Below, in pieces: positions 8,616 through 17,243 of a stretch of DNA of 61,477 bases; the stretch's first letter is position 1, and each line of letters begins with the position of its first letter. The notes beneath the pieces are model-generated. The model saw only the letters and a list, made by a program, of their open reading frames with translations, had not been told where the DNA came from and made no database searches. The position numbers were made by a program, and so were the translations under genes. This DNA comes from an uncultured Roseburia sp. (GTDB lineage Bacteria; Bacillota; Clostridia; Lachnospirales; Lachnospiraceae): contig CAJTOI010000020.1 of assembly GCA_910577925.1 (NCBI GenBank), positions 1-61,477 on the forward strand. Direction: 5' to 3'.

Positions 8616-9932
8616 TTAAGGCCGTACCTGTCCGTTTCCGTAGATAATATATTTGGTGGAAGTCAGCGCGAGAAGCCCCATCGGCCCTCTCGCGTGCAGC
8701 TTCTGGGTGCTGATTCCGATCTCGGCGCCGAATCCGAACTCATACCCGTCGGAAAACCGCGTCGAAGCATTGACGTAGACGCACGCTGCGTCTATCTCAT
8801 CGAGAAACCGCTCGGCATTCGTGTAATTCTCCGTCACGATCGTCTCCGAGTGACCGGTATTGTAGCGGTTGATATGCGCCACCGCCTCGTCGAGAGAGGT
8901 CACGGTCTTTGCGGATATCACATAATCCAGATATTCCCTGCCCCAGTCCTCCTCCGATGCCGGTTTTATCAATTCCAGGTTCAGCGGCGCAAGATTGTCC
9001 GACAGTCCGTCCGTCCCCGTCTTCCCGGCGTTTTCCAGCACTTTTCTCACCCGCTCGTCCCCGCGCAGCTCCACATGCCGCTCCTGCAGCCGTCTTGTAA
9101 GGTAAGGCACAAACGCATCCGCGATGTTCTCGTGGATCACAAGCGACTCACAGGCATTGCAGACACCGATGCGCTGCGTCTTTGCATTCATGATAATGTC
9201 GGCCGCCATCGCAAAATCCGCGCTCTCGTCCACAAAAACATGACAGTTTCCCGTCCCCGTCTCAATGACCGGCACCGTGGCCTGCTCCACGACCGCCTGA
9301 ATCAAACCGGCTCCGCCCCGCGGAATCAGCACATCCACATAGCCGTTCATCCGCATAAACGCCGCGGTCGTCTCCCGGTCGGTATCCGTAATCAGGGAAA
9401 CCGCCTCCTCCGGAATCCCGCACGCTCCAAGCGCGTTCCGAAGCGCCGTGACAATCGCGGTATTCGAGCAGATCGCATCGCTGCCGCCCTTTAAAATCAC
9501 TGCGTTTCCGGTTTTAAAGCAGAGTCCGAACGCATCCGCCGTCACATTCGGCCGCGCCTCGTAAATCATACCGACGACGCCGAGCGGCACTCGCTTCTGT
9601 CCGACCATAAGGCCGTTGGGGCGTTTTTTCATTGAGAGCACCTCACCGATCGGGTCCTCCAAATCCGCCACGGCTCGAAGTCCCTCCGCCATCTGTCCGA
9701 TGCGGGAATCGTTGAGCATCAGGCGGTCCAAAAGCCCCTCCGGCATGCCGTTTTCCCTTCCTCTTGCCAGATCTTTTGCATTTTCGGCGAGGATGGCCTC
9801 CTCCGCCGCAAGCAGTGCGTCCGCCGCCGCATACAGTGCGTCGTTTTTGCACGCCGTATCAAGCCGGGCCGTCTTGCGGGATGCCTCTTTTGCCCGCCTA
9901 CAGATTTCCAGTAATTCCATCTTATGAACCAT
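8616..9932 (-). CDS. proA: Glutamate-5-semialdehyde dehydrogenase (gamma-glutamyl phosphate reductase) ProA
   Basis: 438 residues, normal length. Conserved blocks include PLGVVGMIYEARPNVTADAFGLCFKTGNAVILKGG and the catalytic cysteine in GVCNACESLV (about residue 258). The enzyme reduces gamma-glutamyl phosphate with NADPH, the second step of proline synthesis. The ATG at 9932 has AAAGGAG almost touching it, while the ATG at 9920 is rather far from the same site, so the start may be either. The last gene of the proB-DUF896-cyclo-ligase-proA operon; proB, its pathway partner, is at the other end. Confidence 0.97.
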   Translation of the reverse strand: MVHKMELLEICRRAKEASRKTARLDTACKNDALYAAADALLAAEEAILAENAKDLARGRENGMPEGLLDRLMLNDSRIGQMAEGLRAVADLEDPIGEVLSMKKRPNGLMVGQKRVPLGVVGMIYEARPNVTADAFGLCFKTGNAVILKGGSDAICSNTAIVTALRNALGACGIPEEAVSLITDTDRETTAAFMRMNGYVDVLIPRGGAGLIQAVVEQATVPVIETGTGNCHVFVDESADFAMAADIIMNAKTQRIGVCNACESLVIHENIADAFVPYLTRRLQERHVELRGDERVRKVLENAGKTGTDGLSDNLAPLNLELIKPASEEDWGREYLDYVISAKTVTSLDEAVAHINRYNTGHSETIVTENYTNAERFLDEIDAACVYVNASTRFSDGYEFGFGAEIGISTQKLHARGPMGLLALTSTKYIIYGNGQVRP

Positions 9933-9966
9933 ACTCCTTTCTCAGCTTCCGCCGAAACGCTTAATT

Positions 9967-10620
9967 TCAGTCTCTTCGTCTCACTTTGCACGCCGTCCTA
10001 TCCTGCCCCGGATACCAGTTTTCTTCCGTCACGACCGCGTCCATCCGCACATCGGTCGGCAGTGTGAAAAGTGTTTCCTCAAGCTGATGTTCATAGGCCG
10101 GCGCGATGCGGGTAAGTCCCGGAAACCTGGCAAGATATCTGTCATAATAGCCCTTTCCGTAACCGTAGCGGTTTCCGGTGCGGTCAAACACCAGCCCCGG
10201 TACGAGCACAAGTCCCTCCTTCCCGCGAAGAATCGGACATTCCGCCGTGGGTTCCATCACATGAAAACTCCCCTCCGCCACCTCGTCGAGCGAAGTGATC
10301 CGGTAAAACTCCATCTGTAAATCCCTTCCCACACGCGGAAGCGCGACCGTCTTTTTGTCCGCCAGTCCCCGGCGTATGACTGCCCGGCAGTCCGCCTCGC
10401 CGCCGAGCGGATAATAGGCATAAATAATTTCGGCATCCCGGTACAGCCCCGATGCGGTAATCCTGCCGCAGACGGCACGGCTCTTTTTTGCCGCCTCCTC
10501 CGCCGTCATCGCATCCCGCAGGGCGCGGTGGCGCGCGCGGATTCTTTTCCGCCGGGCTGCACCGGTCTCCTGCCCCTGTCCCGGTTCCGTTCCCCTAAGA
10601 AAGCCTTTTTTTGTTTCCAT
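9967..10620 (-). CDS. 5-formyltetrahydrofolate cyclo-ligase
   Basis: 217 residues. The C-terminal signature GNRYGYGKGYYDRYLARF, the substrate-site block LVPGLVFDRTG and an N-terminal basic stretch (RRKRIRARHRALRD) identify the ATP-dependent enzyme that converts 5-formyl-THF to 5,10-methenyl-THF. The start codon overlaps the end of the DUF896 gene by 26 bases, which implies translational coupling. Its presence between proB and proA is not explained by the proline pathway. The C-terminus is longer and more basic than usual (TACKVRRRD). Confidence 0.95.
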   Translation of the reverse strand: METKKGFLRGTEPGQGQETGAARRKRIRARHRALRDAMTAEEAAKKSRAVCGRITASGLYRDAEIIYAYYPLGGEADCRAVIRRGLADKKTVALPRVGRDLQMEFYRITSLDEVAEGSFHVMEPTAECPILRGKEGLVLVPGLVFDRTGNRYGYGKGYYDRYLARFPGLTRIAPAYEHQLEETLFTLPTDVRMDAVVTEENWYPGQDRTACKVRRRD

Positions 10621-10819
10621 ACTTTACCCCAAGGTTTTCCACGGTTCCGTCCTCGTTTACCATATCTATATTGTTCAGCTGTGCCGTAAGATTTCTGCGC
10701 ACATCCGCCGCAAACTGTTTCCTCAGCAGCGCCTGCTCCTTCTTTTCGGCCTCCGTCAGCCCTTCCGCCTGGGATTTGCGGTACAGCTCGTTAATCCGTT
10801 CAATCTGTTCGTCTTTCAT
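10595..10819 (-). CDS. DUF896 (UPF0291, YnzC-like) protein
   Basis: 74 residues, the usual size. The pattern MKDEQIERINELYRKSQAEG followed by LTEAEKKEQALLRKQ is the helix-hairpin of the YnzC/DUF896 family, small cytoplasmic proteins of Firmicutes without an assigned biochemical function (one B. subtilis member is under LexA control). Here it lies between proB and the folate cyclo-ligase and shares 26 bases with the latter. Confidence 0.93.
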   Translation of the reverse strand: MKDEQIERINELYRKSQAEGLTEAEKKEQALLRKQFAADVRRNLTAQLNNIDMVNEDGTVENLGVKYGNKKRLS

Positions 10820-10837
10820 ACGGTTCCCTCTTTCTTC

Positions 10838-11689
10838 TCAGCCGATGGTTTCAAGAATAAAATCCTCAATGCGGAAGGTTTCCCTCCGGTCTGCGGCAAA
10901 AATCGTTCCCTTAAACGAATCGTCAAATATGTGATGCAGAATACACACATCGGCTCCGTTTGCGATAATCATATCCGCACCCGACAATGTGGCAATCTTT
11001 GCCGCGGTCAGCTTTGTGGACATACCGCCGGTTCCGACGTCACTGCCGGTAGAGCTCTTTGCCATGCCGTAAATCTCCGCATCCATCCGCTCCACGACCT
11101 CGATAAGCCTCGCGGCCGGATTCTCGTGCGGGTCGTCCGTAAACAGGCCGTCAATGTCGGAGAGCAGAATCAGCAGATCCGCGCCGATAAGCGACGCCAC
11201 AATCGCAGACAGCGTATCGTTGTCGCCGAACTGCATCTCATAGGTAGAGACCGTATCGTTCTCATTGACAATCGGAATCGCGCCGAGGCGGAACAGCTCC
11301 TCAAATGTGTTCTTTGCATTTTCCCTCGACACAGGATTCACCATTGTGTTTTTTGTCATAAGCACCTGTCCGGCCACCTGATTATATTCGGCAAACAATT
11401 TTTGATAGATCATCATCAGCCGCGCCTGTCCGACAGAGGCGCAGGCCTGCTTCGTGGAGATATCCGACGGCCGCGCCTGCAGCCCAAGCGTCTGCCTGCC
11501 CACGGAGATCGCCCCGGAACTCACCAGACAGACATCCATGCCGCGGTTTCTTAAGTTGCAGAGTTCCCGCACAAGATGCTCTAACTTTGTAAAATTGAGA
11601 TTGCCGGTCTCCTCGTAATTTAAAGAGGAGGAGCCGATCTTTACCACCACACGTTTTTTCTTTTTGAAATCAAACTGCCGCTGTTCCAT
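10838..11689 (-). CDS. proB: Glutamate 5-kinase ProB (short form without PUA domain)
   Basis: 283 residues. The kinase fold begins RVVVKIGSSSLNYEETGNL and continues with VSSGAISVGRQTLGL, IPIVNENDTVSTYEMQFGDND and TGGMSTKLTAAKIATLSGADM, all hallmarks of glutamate 5-kinase. It phosphorylates glutamate as the committed step of proline synthesis. The protein stops about 90 residues short of long ProB proteins such as that of E. coli because the C-terminal PUA domain is absent; the gene end is clean, so this is a natural short form rather than a truncation. First gene of the operon, with its own promoter at 11770-11798. Confidence 0.96.
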   Translation of the reverse strand: MEQRQFDFKKKKRVVVKIGSSSLNYEETGNLNFTKLEHLVRELCNLRNRGMDVCLVSSGAISVGRQTLGLQARPSDISTKQACASVGQARLMMIYQKLFAEYNQVAGQVLMTKNTMVNPVSRENAKNTFEELFRLGAIPIVNENDTVSTYEMQFGDNDTLSAIVASLIGADLLILLSDIDGLFTDDPHENPAARLIEVVERMDAEIYGMAKSSTGSDVGTGGMSTKLTAAKIATLSGADMIIANGADVCILHHIFDDSFKGTIFAADRRETFRIEDFILETIG

Positions 11690-11769
11690 TTTCTATGTAA
11701 TCTCCCTTGTAATTCCGCCATCCGTTCCGTAAAACCGCGCATAATTCCTCTCTCTGCACGTTCTGTAAT

Positions 11770-11798
11770 ACTTTATCATATCTTTTCGAAAATGGCAA
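11770..11798 (-). promoter_or_regulatory. SigA-type promoter for the proB operon
   Basis: On the minus strand TTGCCA (11793-11798) and TAAAGT (11770-11775) are separated by exactly 17 bases and lie about 80 bases upstream of the proB ATG. Confidence 0.65.
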
Positions 11799-11815
11799 AA
11801 GATTTTCAGGTACCC

Positions 11816-11861
11816 GGATAAAACGACAGGCAGCCCCGGCTTTCACCGGGCGCTGCCTGTC
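11816..11861 (-). terminator. Rho-independent terminator of the rnf operon
   Basis: Arms at 11846-11861 and 11825-11839 (GACAGGCAGC...GCTGCCTGTC) form a long GC-rich stem with a short loop; the minus-strand RNA continues GUUUUAU. It stands 50 bases beyond the rnfB stop. Confidence 0.85.
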
Positions 11862-11910
11862 TCTCACATAGCCTTTATTTCGTTTTCGTACGCTCACGCA
11901 GCTTTTGCAC

Positions 11911-12702
11911 TTACAGGATAATCCTCTTCGGACATTTCTGCGCGCAGATTCCGCATCCGACGCATTTCTCCTGGTCAATATATGCCACGTTGTCAACGAC
12001 ATGTACCGCATCTTTCGGACAGTTCTTCTCGCAGAGATGACAGCCGATACAGCCGACGGAGCATGCCTTCATCACATTCTTGCCCATATCTTTTGAGCTG
12101 CACTGTACAAGGTGCTTTGCCTTATAAGGAACAAGCTCGATCAGATGCTTCGGGCAGGCAGCCACACATTTGCCGCAGGCCTTGCAGGCCTCTTTGTCCA
12201 CAACCGCGATGCCGTCCACAATATGAATCGCGTCAAACGGACACGCGTTCACGCAGGAACCGTATCCGAGACACCCGTAGTTGCAGGATTTCGGACCGCC
12301 GTTCGGCACAAAAGCCATCGCCGCACAGTCCTGATTGCCCGTGTACTCGTAATCGGTATTCGCCTTCTCACAAGTACCCGCACACTTGACGAATGCAACC
12401 TGCCGCTCGCCTTCCTCGGCGGAAACGCCCATAATCTCTCCGATCTTTGCCGCAACCGGGGCACCGCCGACCGGACACTGATTCACCGGCGCTTCCCCTT
12501 TTACGATAGCTGCCGCCAGACCGGAACAGCCCGCATATCCGCAGCCTCCGCAGTTGTTTCCCGGAAGTACATCCATAATCGCCGTCTCTCTCTCGTCCAC
12601 TTCCACCTTGAATTTCTCCCCGGAAATACCAAGGAAAAATCCAATCAAAATACCGACACCACCGACTACGATGGCTGCAACTAAAATTGCTGTAATATTC
12701 AT
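11911..12702 (-). CDS. rnfB: Rnf complex subunit RnfB (polyferredoxin)
   Basis: 263 residues. One N-terminal membrane helix (residues 4-26), then a CGGCGYAGC cluster domain and four further CxxCxxCxxxCP-type [4Fe-4S] motifs: GYGSCVNACP, CKACGKCVAACPK, CIGCHLCEKNCPK and CVGCGICAQKCPK. RnfB is the electron entry subunit that accepts electrons from reduced ferredoxin. Last gene of rnfCDGEAB, 13 bases after rnfA, and followed by a strong terminator. Confidence 0.97.
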   Translation of the reverse strand: MNITAILVAAIVVGGVGILIGFFLGISGEKFKVEVDERETAIMDVLPGNNCGGCGYAGCSGLAAAIVKGEAPVNQCPVGGAPVAAKIGEIMGVSAEEGERQVAFVKCAGTCEKANTDYEYTGNQDCAAMAFVPNGGPKSCNYGCLGYGSCVNACPFDAIHIVDGIAVVDKEACKACGKCVAACPKHLIELVPYKAKHLVQCSSKDMGKNVMKACSVGCIGCHLCEKNCPKDAVHVVDNVAYIDQEKCVGCGICAQKCPKRIIL

Positions 12703-12715
12703 CTTCTTTTTCCTC

Positions 12716-13312
12716 CTAAATCATTCCCGAGAATCCCATGAAAGCAATCGACATCAGCGCCGCCGTGATCAGCACGATTGCAGTACCCTGGAACGGTTTC
12801 GGAATATCATTGTACTCAATCTTTTCGCGCAGACCTGCCATAATGACAATCGCGATTAAAAATCCGACCGCCGTTGCAAACCCGTTTACAACGCTCTCCA
12901 AAATGCCGTACTCTTTTGTCACGTTCGTGAGTGCGACACCGAGCACCGCACAGTTTGTCGTGATCAGCGGAAGGTACACGCCGAGACTCTCATAGAGAGG
13001 CGGCATGTTTTTCTTTAAAAACATCTCCACAAACTGTACCAGCGCGGCGATCACAAGGATAAACACGATCGTCTGAAGGTAGGTTAAATCGATACCTCTG
13101 TCCATCAGCGCCTGGTTTGCAAGGACAAATTTATAAATCAGTGCGGTCACAAAGGATGCGATCGTGATGACGAACACCACGGCGCCTCCCATGCCGGCAG
13201 CTGTTTCCGTCTTCTTGGACACCCCTAAGAACGGACAGATACCGAGGAACTGACTCAATACGACGTTGTTTACAATCGCGGAACCGATTGCGATTAAAAG
13301 TAATTCTTTCAT
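12716..13312 (-). CDS. rnfA: Rnf complex subunit RnfA
   Basis: 198 residues with six predicted membrane helices. The start MKELLLIAIGSAIVNNVVLSQ and FLGICPFLGVSKKTETA are highly conserved in RnfA/NqrE proteins. RnfA pairs with RnfE in the membrane; conserved cysteines in the two subunits hold a shared [2Fe-2S] cluster in known structures (here CPFLG and the later NCAVLG). Confidence 0.97.
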   Translation of the reverse strand: MKELLLIAIGSAIVNNVVLSQFLGICPFLGVSKKTETAAGMGGAVVFVITIASFVTALIYKFVLANQALMDRGIDLTYLQTIVFILVIAALVQFVEMFLKKNMPPLYESLGVYLPLITTNCAVLGVALTNVTKEYGILESVVNGFATAVGFLIAIVIMAGLREKIEYNDIPKPFQGTAIVLITAALMSIAFMGFSGMI

Positions 13313-13326
13313 CTGTACCTATCCTC

Positions 13327-14094
13327 CTATTCTGTTTTGTTTGCAGCCGCCTGCGGCTTTTCCGCTGCCTTTGTCTCAGACACCGCACTCCGTCCCGTGC
13401 ACATTGCAGCATGGCCGCAGCCGGAGCAGTCGCCGGAGAGACAGCCCGAAGGAGCCGCAAGCGGTCTGCCCTTCGCTTCCATCTTCGCGCGCACGATATT
13501 CATCACGGCAACGAGACACGCCAGCACAAGGAAGGCGCCCGGCGCCATAACAAAAATCGTAATCGGTGTAAAGCCGGATACTCTGTTTGCCTTGTCGGCC
13601 AGCGGAAGCAGCTGGAAGCCGAACACCTGACCTGCGCCGAGGATCTCACGGATCAGTCCGATACAGGTCAGACCGAACGTAAAGCCCAGTCCCATTCCGA
13701 CGCCGTCAAAGATGGACGGAACCACCGGATTTTTGGACGCATAGCTCTCCGCACGTCCCAGAATAATACAGTTAACAACGATCAGCGGTATGTACACACC
13801 CAGAGAATCGGAGAGACTCGGCGTATACGCCTGCATGATAAACTGCACCATCGTTACCAGAGACGCCACGATCACGATAAATGCCGGCATACGCACACCG
13901 TTCGGAATCACCTTTCGGAATGCGGAAATCAGCAGGTTCGAGAAGACCAGCACCACCGTTGTGGACAGTCCCATTCCGAGTCCGTTCATCGCCGAGGAGG
14001 TAACCGCTAACGTCGGACACATACCCAGCATCAAAACAAAGGTAGGATTCTCCTTGATGATACCGTTATACAAACGTTCTACATTCTTATTCAT
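13327..14094 (-). CDS. rnfE: Rnf complex subunit RnfE with Cys-rich C-terminal tail
   Basis: 255 residues. NPTFVLMLGMCPTLAVTSSAMNGLG and VNCIILGRAESYAS are the RnfE/NqrD signatures, spread over six membrane helices. The start at 14094 overlaps the rnfG stop by 4 bases, with GGAGG inside the end of rnfG. After the last helix there is an extension of about 60 residues that includes CLSGDCSGCGHAAMC, four cysteines in 15 residues, followed by an Ala/Lys-rich end. Such a tail is not part of the minimal subunit and might bind metal. Confidence 0.95.
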   Translation of the reverse strand: MNKNVERLYNGIIKENPTFVLMLGMCPTLAVTSSAMNGLGMGLSTTVVLVFSNLLISAFRKVIPNGVRMPAFIVIVASLVTMVQFIMQAYTPSLSDSLGVYIPLIVVNCIILGRAESYASKNPVVPSIFDGVGMGLGFTFGLTCIGLIREILGAGQVFGFQLLPLADKANRVSGFTPITIFVMAPGAFLVLACLVAVMNIVRAKMEAKGRPLAAPSGCLSGDCSGCGHAAMCTGRSAVSETKAAEKPQAAANKTE

Positions 14095-14705
14095 TGAGCC
14101 ATACCTCCTTCTAATACATTCTGAAAATAGCAGATGCACGCGTTCACGCCGTTTGCCATCGCTTTGGAGGTAATCGTCGAGCCGGAGATTGATTCAATCT
14201 CGTTCTCCGCTGCCGGAGCTGATTTCACAACCGTAAAGGAATCTACGTTTTTCCCTTCAAACTGTCCGTAAAATGCCTCTTCCTGCGCTTTCATGCCAAG
14301 TCCCGGCGTCTCTGCAATGGAGGTGATGGAGTATCCATTCACGGTTCCGTCATTCTGAATCCCGACGGAAAACGTGATGGTGGACTGGCTCGCATCTTTT
14401 GCGGTCACCGTCAGCACATACCCGATCGGATTTCCGCTGCTGTCCGCCGCGACCTGCACGTCCTCAATCTCATCCACGTAACCGTTCTCCGCAAGCAGCG
14501 CCGCCGCCGCATCCGCATCAAAATCCGCATATTCGCTGAACGATGCGGCATCCGCAAACACCTGCTTGTATGCGGCCTGGGTCTTCTCGTAATTCACGCG
14601 GTCGATCGGTTCTTTGGTAATCCCGTATACCACGCCGAGCAGCAGACCCAAAACAATCGTAAAAGCAAATAAAACCAAAGCGTCATGTACAATCTTTTTA
14701 TTCAT
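14091..14705 (-). CDS. rnfG: Rnf complex subunit RnfG (FMN-binding)
   Basis: 204 residues. One N-terminal membrane helix (LVLFAFTIVLGLLLGVVYGI), then an extracytoplasmic FMN-binding domain ending in ESISGSTITSKAM, in which the last Thr of the SG(A/S)T-x-T motif is the predicted site of covalent FMN attachment. TPGLGMKAQEE is also family-typical. It shuttles electrons on the outer side of the Rnf complex. Starts 1 base after rnfD ends, with a GGAGG-like site in rnfD. Confidence 0.96.
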   Translation of the reverse strand: MNKKIVHDALVLFAFTIVLGLLLGVVYGITKEPIDRVNYEKTQAAYKQVFADAASFSEYADFDADAAAALLAENGYVDEIEDVQVAADSSGNPIGYVLTVTAKDASQSTITFSVGIQNDGTVNGYSITSIAETPGLGMKAQEEAFYGQFEGKNVDSFTVVKSAPAAENEIESISGSTITSKAMANGVNACICYFQNVLEGGMAQ

Positions 14706-14706
14706 C

Positions 14707-15657
14707 CTATTTGCCTCCTTCCTGGGTCTTCGGCTCTTTTACCACGCCGAAGGCTCTCGGTACGGTGCACTTTTCAATCATCGGCACCAGAAGGTTGCTC
14801 AAAATAATCGCAAAGGAAACGCCCTCCGCATTCGCGCCGCAGGTACGGAACAGACCCGTCAGCACACCGCAGCAGATACCGAACACGATCTGTCCCACCG
14901 GCGTAATCGGGGAAGTCACATAGTCCGTCGCCATAAAAAATGCTCCGAGCATCAGACCGCCGCCGCAGAGCTGCGCGGTGAGATAGTTTCCGTCAAAGCC
15001 GTGTCCGCCGAACAACACGATAAATATCACAAAGGAACCGAGATAAGCAGCCGGAATCCGGAGCTCAATCACACCCATCAGAATCAGGAAAATCGCTCCG
15101 ATGAGAATCGCAACGGCCGAAGTCTCTCCGATGGTACCTGCCGTCTTTCCGATCAGCAGCTGCATCGTGTTGACCGCCTCGCCGTTACGCATCGCGGCAA
15201 GCGGCGTCGCACCCGTATAGGTGTCCGTCACAAAATTTGTCATGTCCGCCGCAAAGGCGATCAGAAGAAAACATCTTGCCCCGAGCGCCGGGTTCATAAA
15301 ATTCTGTCCGAGGCCGCCGAACAGGCATTTGACAACGAGAATTGCAAACACACCGCCCAAAACCGCCTCCCACACCGGAAGCGTCACCGGAAGGTTCAGC
15401 GCCAGCAGAAGACCTGTCACAACCGCGCTCAGATCTTTTATGGTATCCTCTTTATGTATGATTTTATTGTATACCCACTCGGAAGCAACACAGCTTGCAA
15501 TCGTCGCAAGCATTAACACAAGTGCCTTAAATCCAAAATTGTAGATACCGAATAAGCTGGTCGGAAGTAATGCGATGACTACATACAGCATAATTCTGCT
15601 TGTGGTATCTTTGGCGCGCACGTGTGGTGATGATGAAACATGATATAAATCACTCAC
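14707..15657 (-). CDS. rnfD: Rnf complex subunit RnfD
   Basis: 316 residues with about nine membrane helices. SSSPHVRAKDTTSRIM begins the protein as in most RnfD/NqrB proteins; TGATPLAAM (around residue 146) holds the Thr that carries covalent FMN, and the conserved Na+/FMN-region blocks AEGVSFAIILSNLL and TDYVTSPITPVGQ are present. RnfD is the membrane core through which ion transport is thought to be coupled. Confidence 0.96.
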   Translation of the reverse strand: MSDLYHVSSSPHVRAKDTTSRIMLYVVIALLPTSLFGIYNFGFKALVLMLATIASCVASEWVYNKIIHKEDTIKDLSAVVTGLLLALNLPVTLPVWEAVLGGVFAILVVKCLFGGLGQNFMNPALGARCFLLIAFAADMTNFVTDTYTGATPLAAMRNGEAVNTMQLLIGKTAGTIGETSAVAILIGAIFLILMGVIELRIPAAYLGSFVIFIVLFGGHGFDGNYLTAQLCGGGLMLGAFFMATDYVTSPITPVGQIVFGICCGVLTGLFRTCGANAEGVSFAIILSNLLVPMIEKCTVPRAFGVVKEPKTQEGGK

Positions 15658-15698
15658 GATAATTTACCTCTCTCTTTCTGTTTTTTATTCTGCAGAAA

Positions 15699-17018
15699 TT
15701 ATTTTTTGCGTTTTGCAGCTAACACCTGCTTTTTCATTGTCTTAATGGATTGTGCCAACTGTCTTCTCGCAGGACAGACAAAACTGCAGCTTCCGCATTC
15801 GATACACTCTAAGCCGTGCCACTTCTCGAAATCCCCGGAAAGTCCGCGGTCTCCCATCTTGGCAAGTCTTGAGGGAATCAGCTGTTCCGGGCAGGCCTCC
15901 ACACAGCGGCCGCAGTTGATGCATGCCGACGGCGCAATCTCCGCCACCTCGTCCTTTGTCAGACACAGCAGGGAGGAGGTTGTTTTTGTCGTCGGGATGT
16001 CAAGGCCGAACAGCGCAAAGCCCATCATCGGACCGCCGGAAATCATCTTTTCCGGCTGAGTCTTAAAACCGCCCGCCGCTTCCACCAGCTCGGTATAATT
16101 TGTCCCCATGCTGTACATGAAGTTGCCGGGATTTGCAACCGCATCCCCCGTGATGGTAGCGATACGCTGCATCACCGGAATCCCGTTCTTCACGGCATTG
16201 TATACCGCAATAATCGTCTCCACGTTATCCACGATACATCCCGCATCCGCCGGAAGCATTTTGGAGTTGATCGCGCGATTGGTCACCGCGTAGATGAGCT
16301 GACGCTCGCCGCCCTGCGGGTACTTTGTCTGCAGCGCGCAGACCTCAATGCGCGGCTCATCCTTCACCATCTCCTGCAGCTTCTCAATGCAGTCCGGTTT
16401 GTTGTCCTCGATGCCGAACACGCCCTTCGCATTGTCAAACAGCTGCAGAATAATCTTCATGCCGCCGATCAGTTCCTCGGGGTTCTCCAGCATTCTGCGG
16501 TAATCCGCCGTCAGATACGGCTCACACTCCGCACAGTTTGCGATAATATACTCGATCTTATCCGGCTCTTTCGGTGACAGCTTTACATGAGTCGGAAATC
16601 CGGCACCACCCATACCGACAACTCCGGCCTCTTTCACCTTCCCGATAATCTCTTCTTTTGACAGCGCGGTCACATCTTCCACGGCGGTGTAATTCACCTC
16701 GGTAAACTTTCCGTCATTCTCGATGACGATGGAATTCACCATATCTCCCGTGGCCACACGGCGCGGCTCAATCGCCTTTACCGTGCCGGAAACCGACGCA
16801 TAGATTGGGGATGACACAAAACCGCCCGCTTCAGCGATTTTCTGTCCCTTTAAAACCATGTCGCCCTTCGCTACAACCGGTGATGCCGGCGCACCGATAT
16901 GCTGTGATAACGGATAGACCATATCACCCTTCGGCAAAACCTGCACTATCGGCTGATCTTTCGCGAATTCCTTTCCTTCAAAAGGATGGACGCCACCTTT
17001 AAATGTCTTTGATCCCAT
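15699..17018 (-). CDS. rnfC: Rnf complex subunit RnfC
   Basis: 439 residues. GGVHPFEGKEFAKDQPIV starts the barrel-sandwich domain; VGMGGAGFPTHVKL is the NADH/FMN-binding block of the Nqo1-like domain; two C-terminal ferredoxin motifs follow, CINCGRCVEACPEQL and CIECGSCSFVCPARR. RnfC is the NAD+-reducing peripheral subunit. First gene of the operon; its ATG has GGGG about 8 bases upstream and the promoter lies at 17089-17097. Confidence 0.97.
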   Translation of the reverse strand: MGSKTFKGGVHPFEGKEFAKDQPIVQVLPKGDMVYPLSQHIGAPASPVVAKGDMVLKGQKIAEAGGFVSSPIYASVSGTVKAIEPRRVATGDMVNSIVIENDGKFTEVNYTAVEDVTALSKEEIIGKVKEAGVVGMGGAGFPTHVKLSPKEPDKIEYIIANCAECEPYLTADYRRMLENPEELIGGMKIILQLFDNAKGVFGIEDNKPDCIEKLQEMVKDEPRIEVCALQTKYPQGGERQLIYAVTNRAINSKMLPADAGCIVDNVETIIAVYNAVKNGIPVMQRIATITGDAVANPGNFMYSMGTNYTELVEAAGGFKTQPEKMISGGPMMGFALFGLDIPTTKTTSSLLCLTKDEVAEIAPSACINCGRCVEACPEQLIPSRLAKMGDRGLSGDFEKWHGLECIECGSCSFVCPARRQLAQSIKTMKKQVLAAKRKK

Positions 17019-17088
17019 TTTCGTGCCCCACTTTCTCTTTTTTTGTATTGTATTCCATGTTTGGCATCATAGAATAATCATCTTTTTA

Positions 17089-17097
17089 ATTATATCA
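17089..17097 (-). promoter_or_regulatory. Extended -10 promoter for the rnf operon
   Basis: The minus strand carries TGATATAAT, an extended -10 element (TG-n-TATAAT), about 70 bases upstream of rnfC. No good -35 is seen, as expected for extended -10 promoters. It faces away from the promoter of the divergent exonuclease gene. Confidence 0.55.
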
Positions 17098-17153
17098 TAA
17101 CAATGACGCGAATCGAACAAAATATTTATATTTTTTTAAAATTTGTGACGATT

Positions 17154-17186
17154 TATAGCATATGCGCACAGCGGATATGCTATAAT
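17154..17186 (+). promoter_or_regulatory. Extended -10 promoter overlapped by a perfect 10-bp inverted repeat
   Basis: TG-C-TATAAT (17178-17186) is an extended -10 about 58 bases before the start codon. The arms TATAGCATAT (17154-17163) and ATATGCTATA (17175-17184) are perfect inverted repeats with an 11-base spacer, and the right arm covers most of the -10 element, as a repressor operator would. Confidence 0.6.
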
Positions 17187-17243
17187 GTCCGCAAAGGTCA
17201 GAGGAAACTGCGCGAAGCGAGCGAGCAGAGAAAGGAGCCTTTT

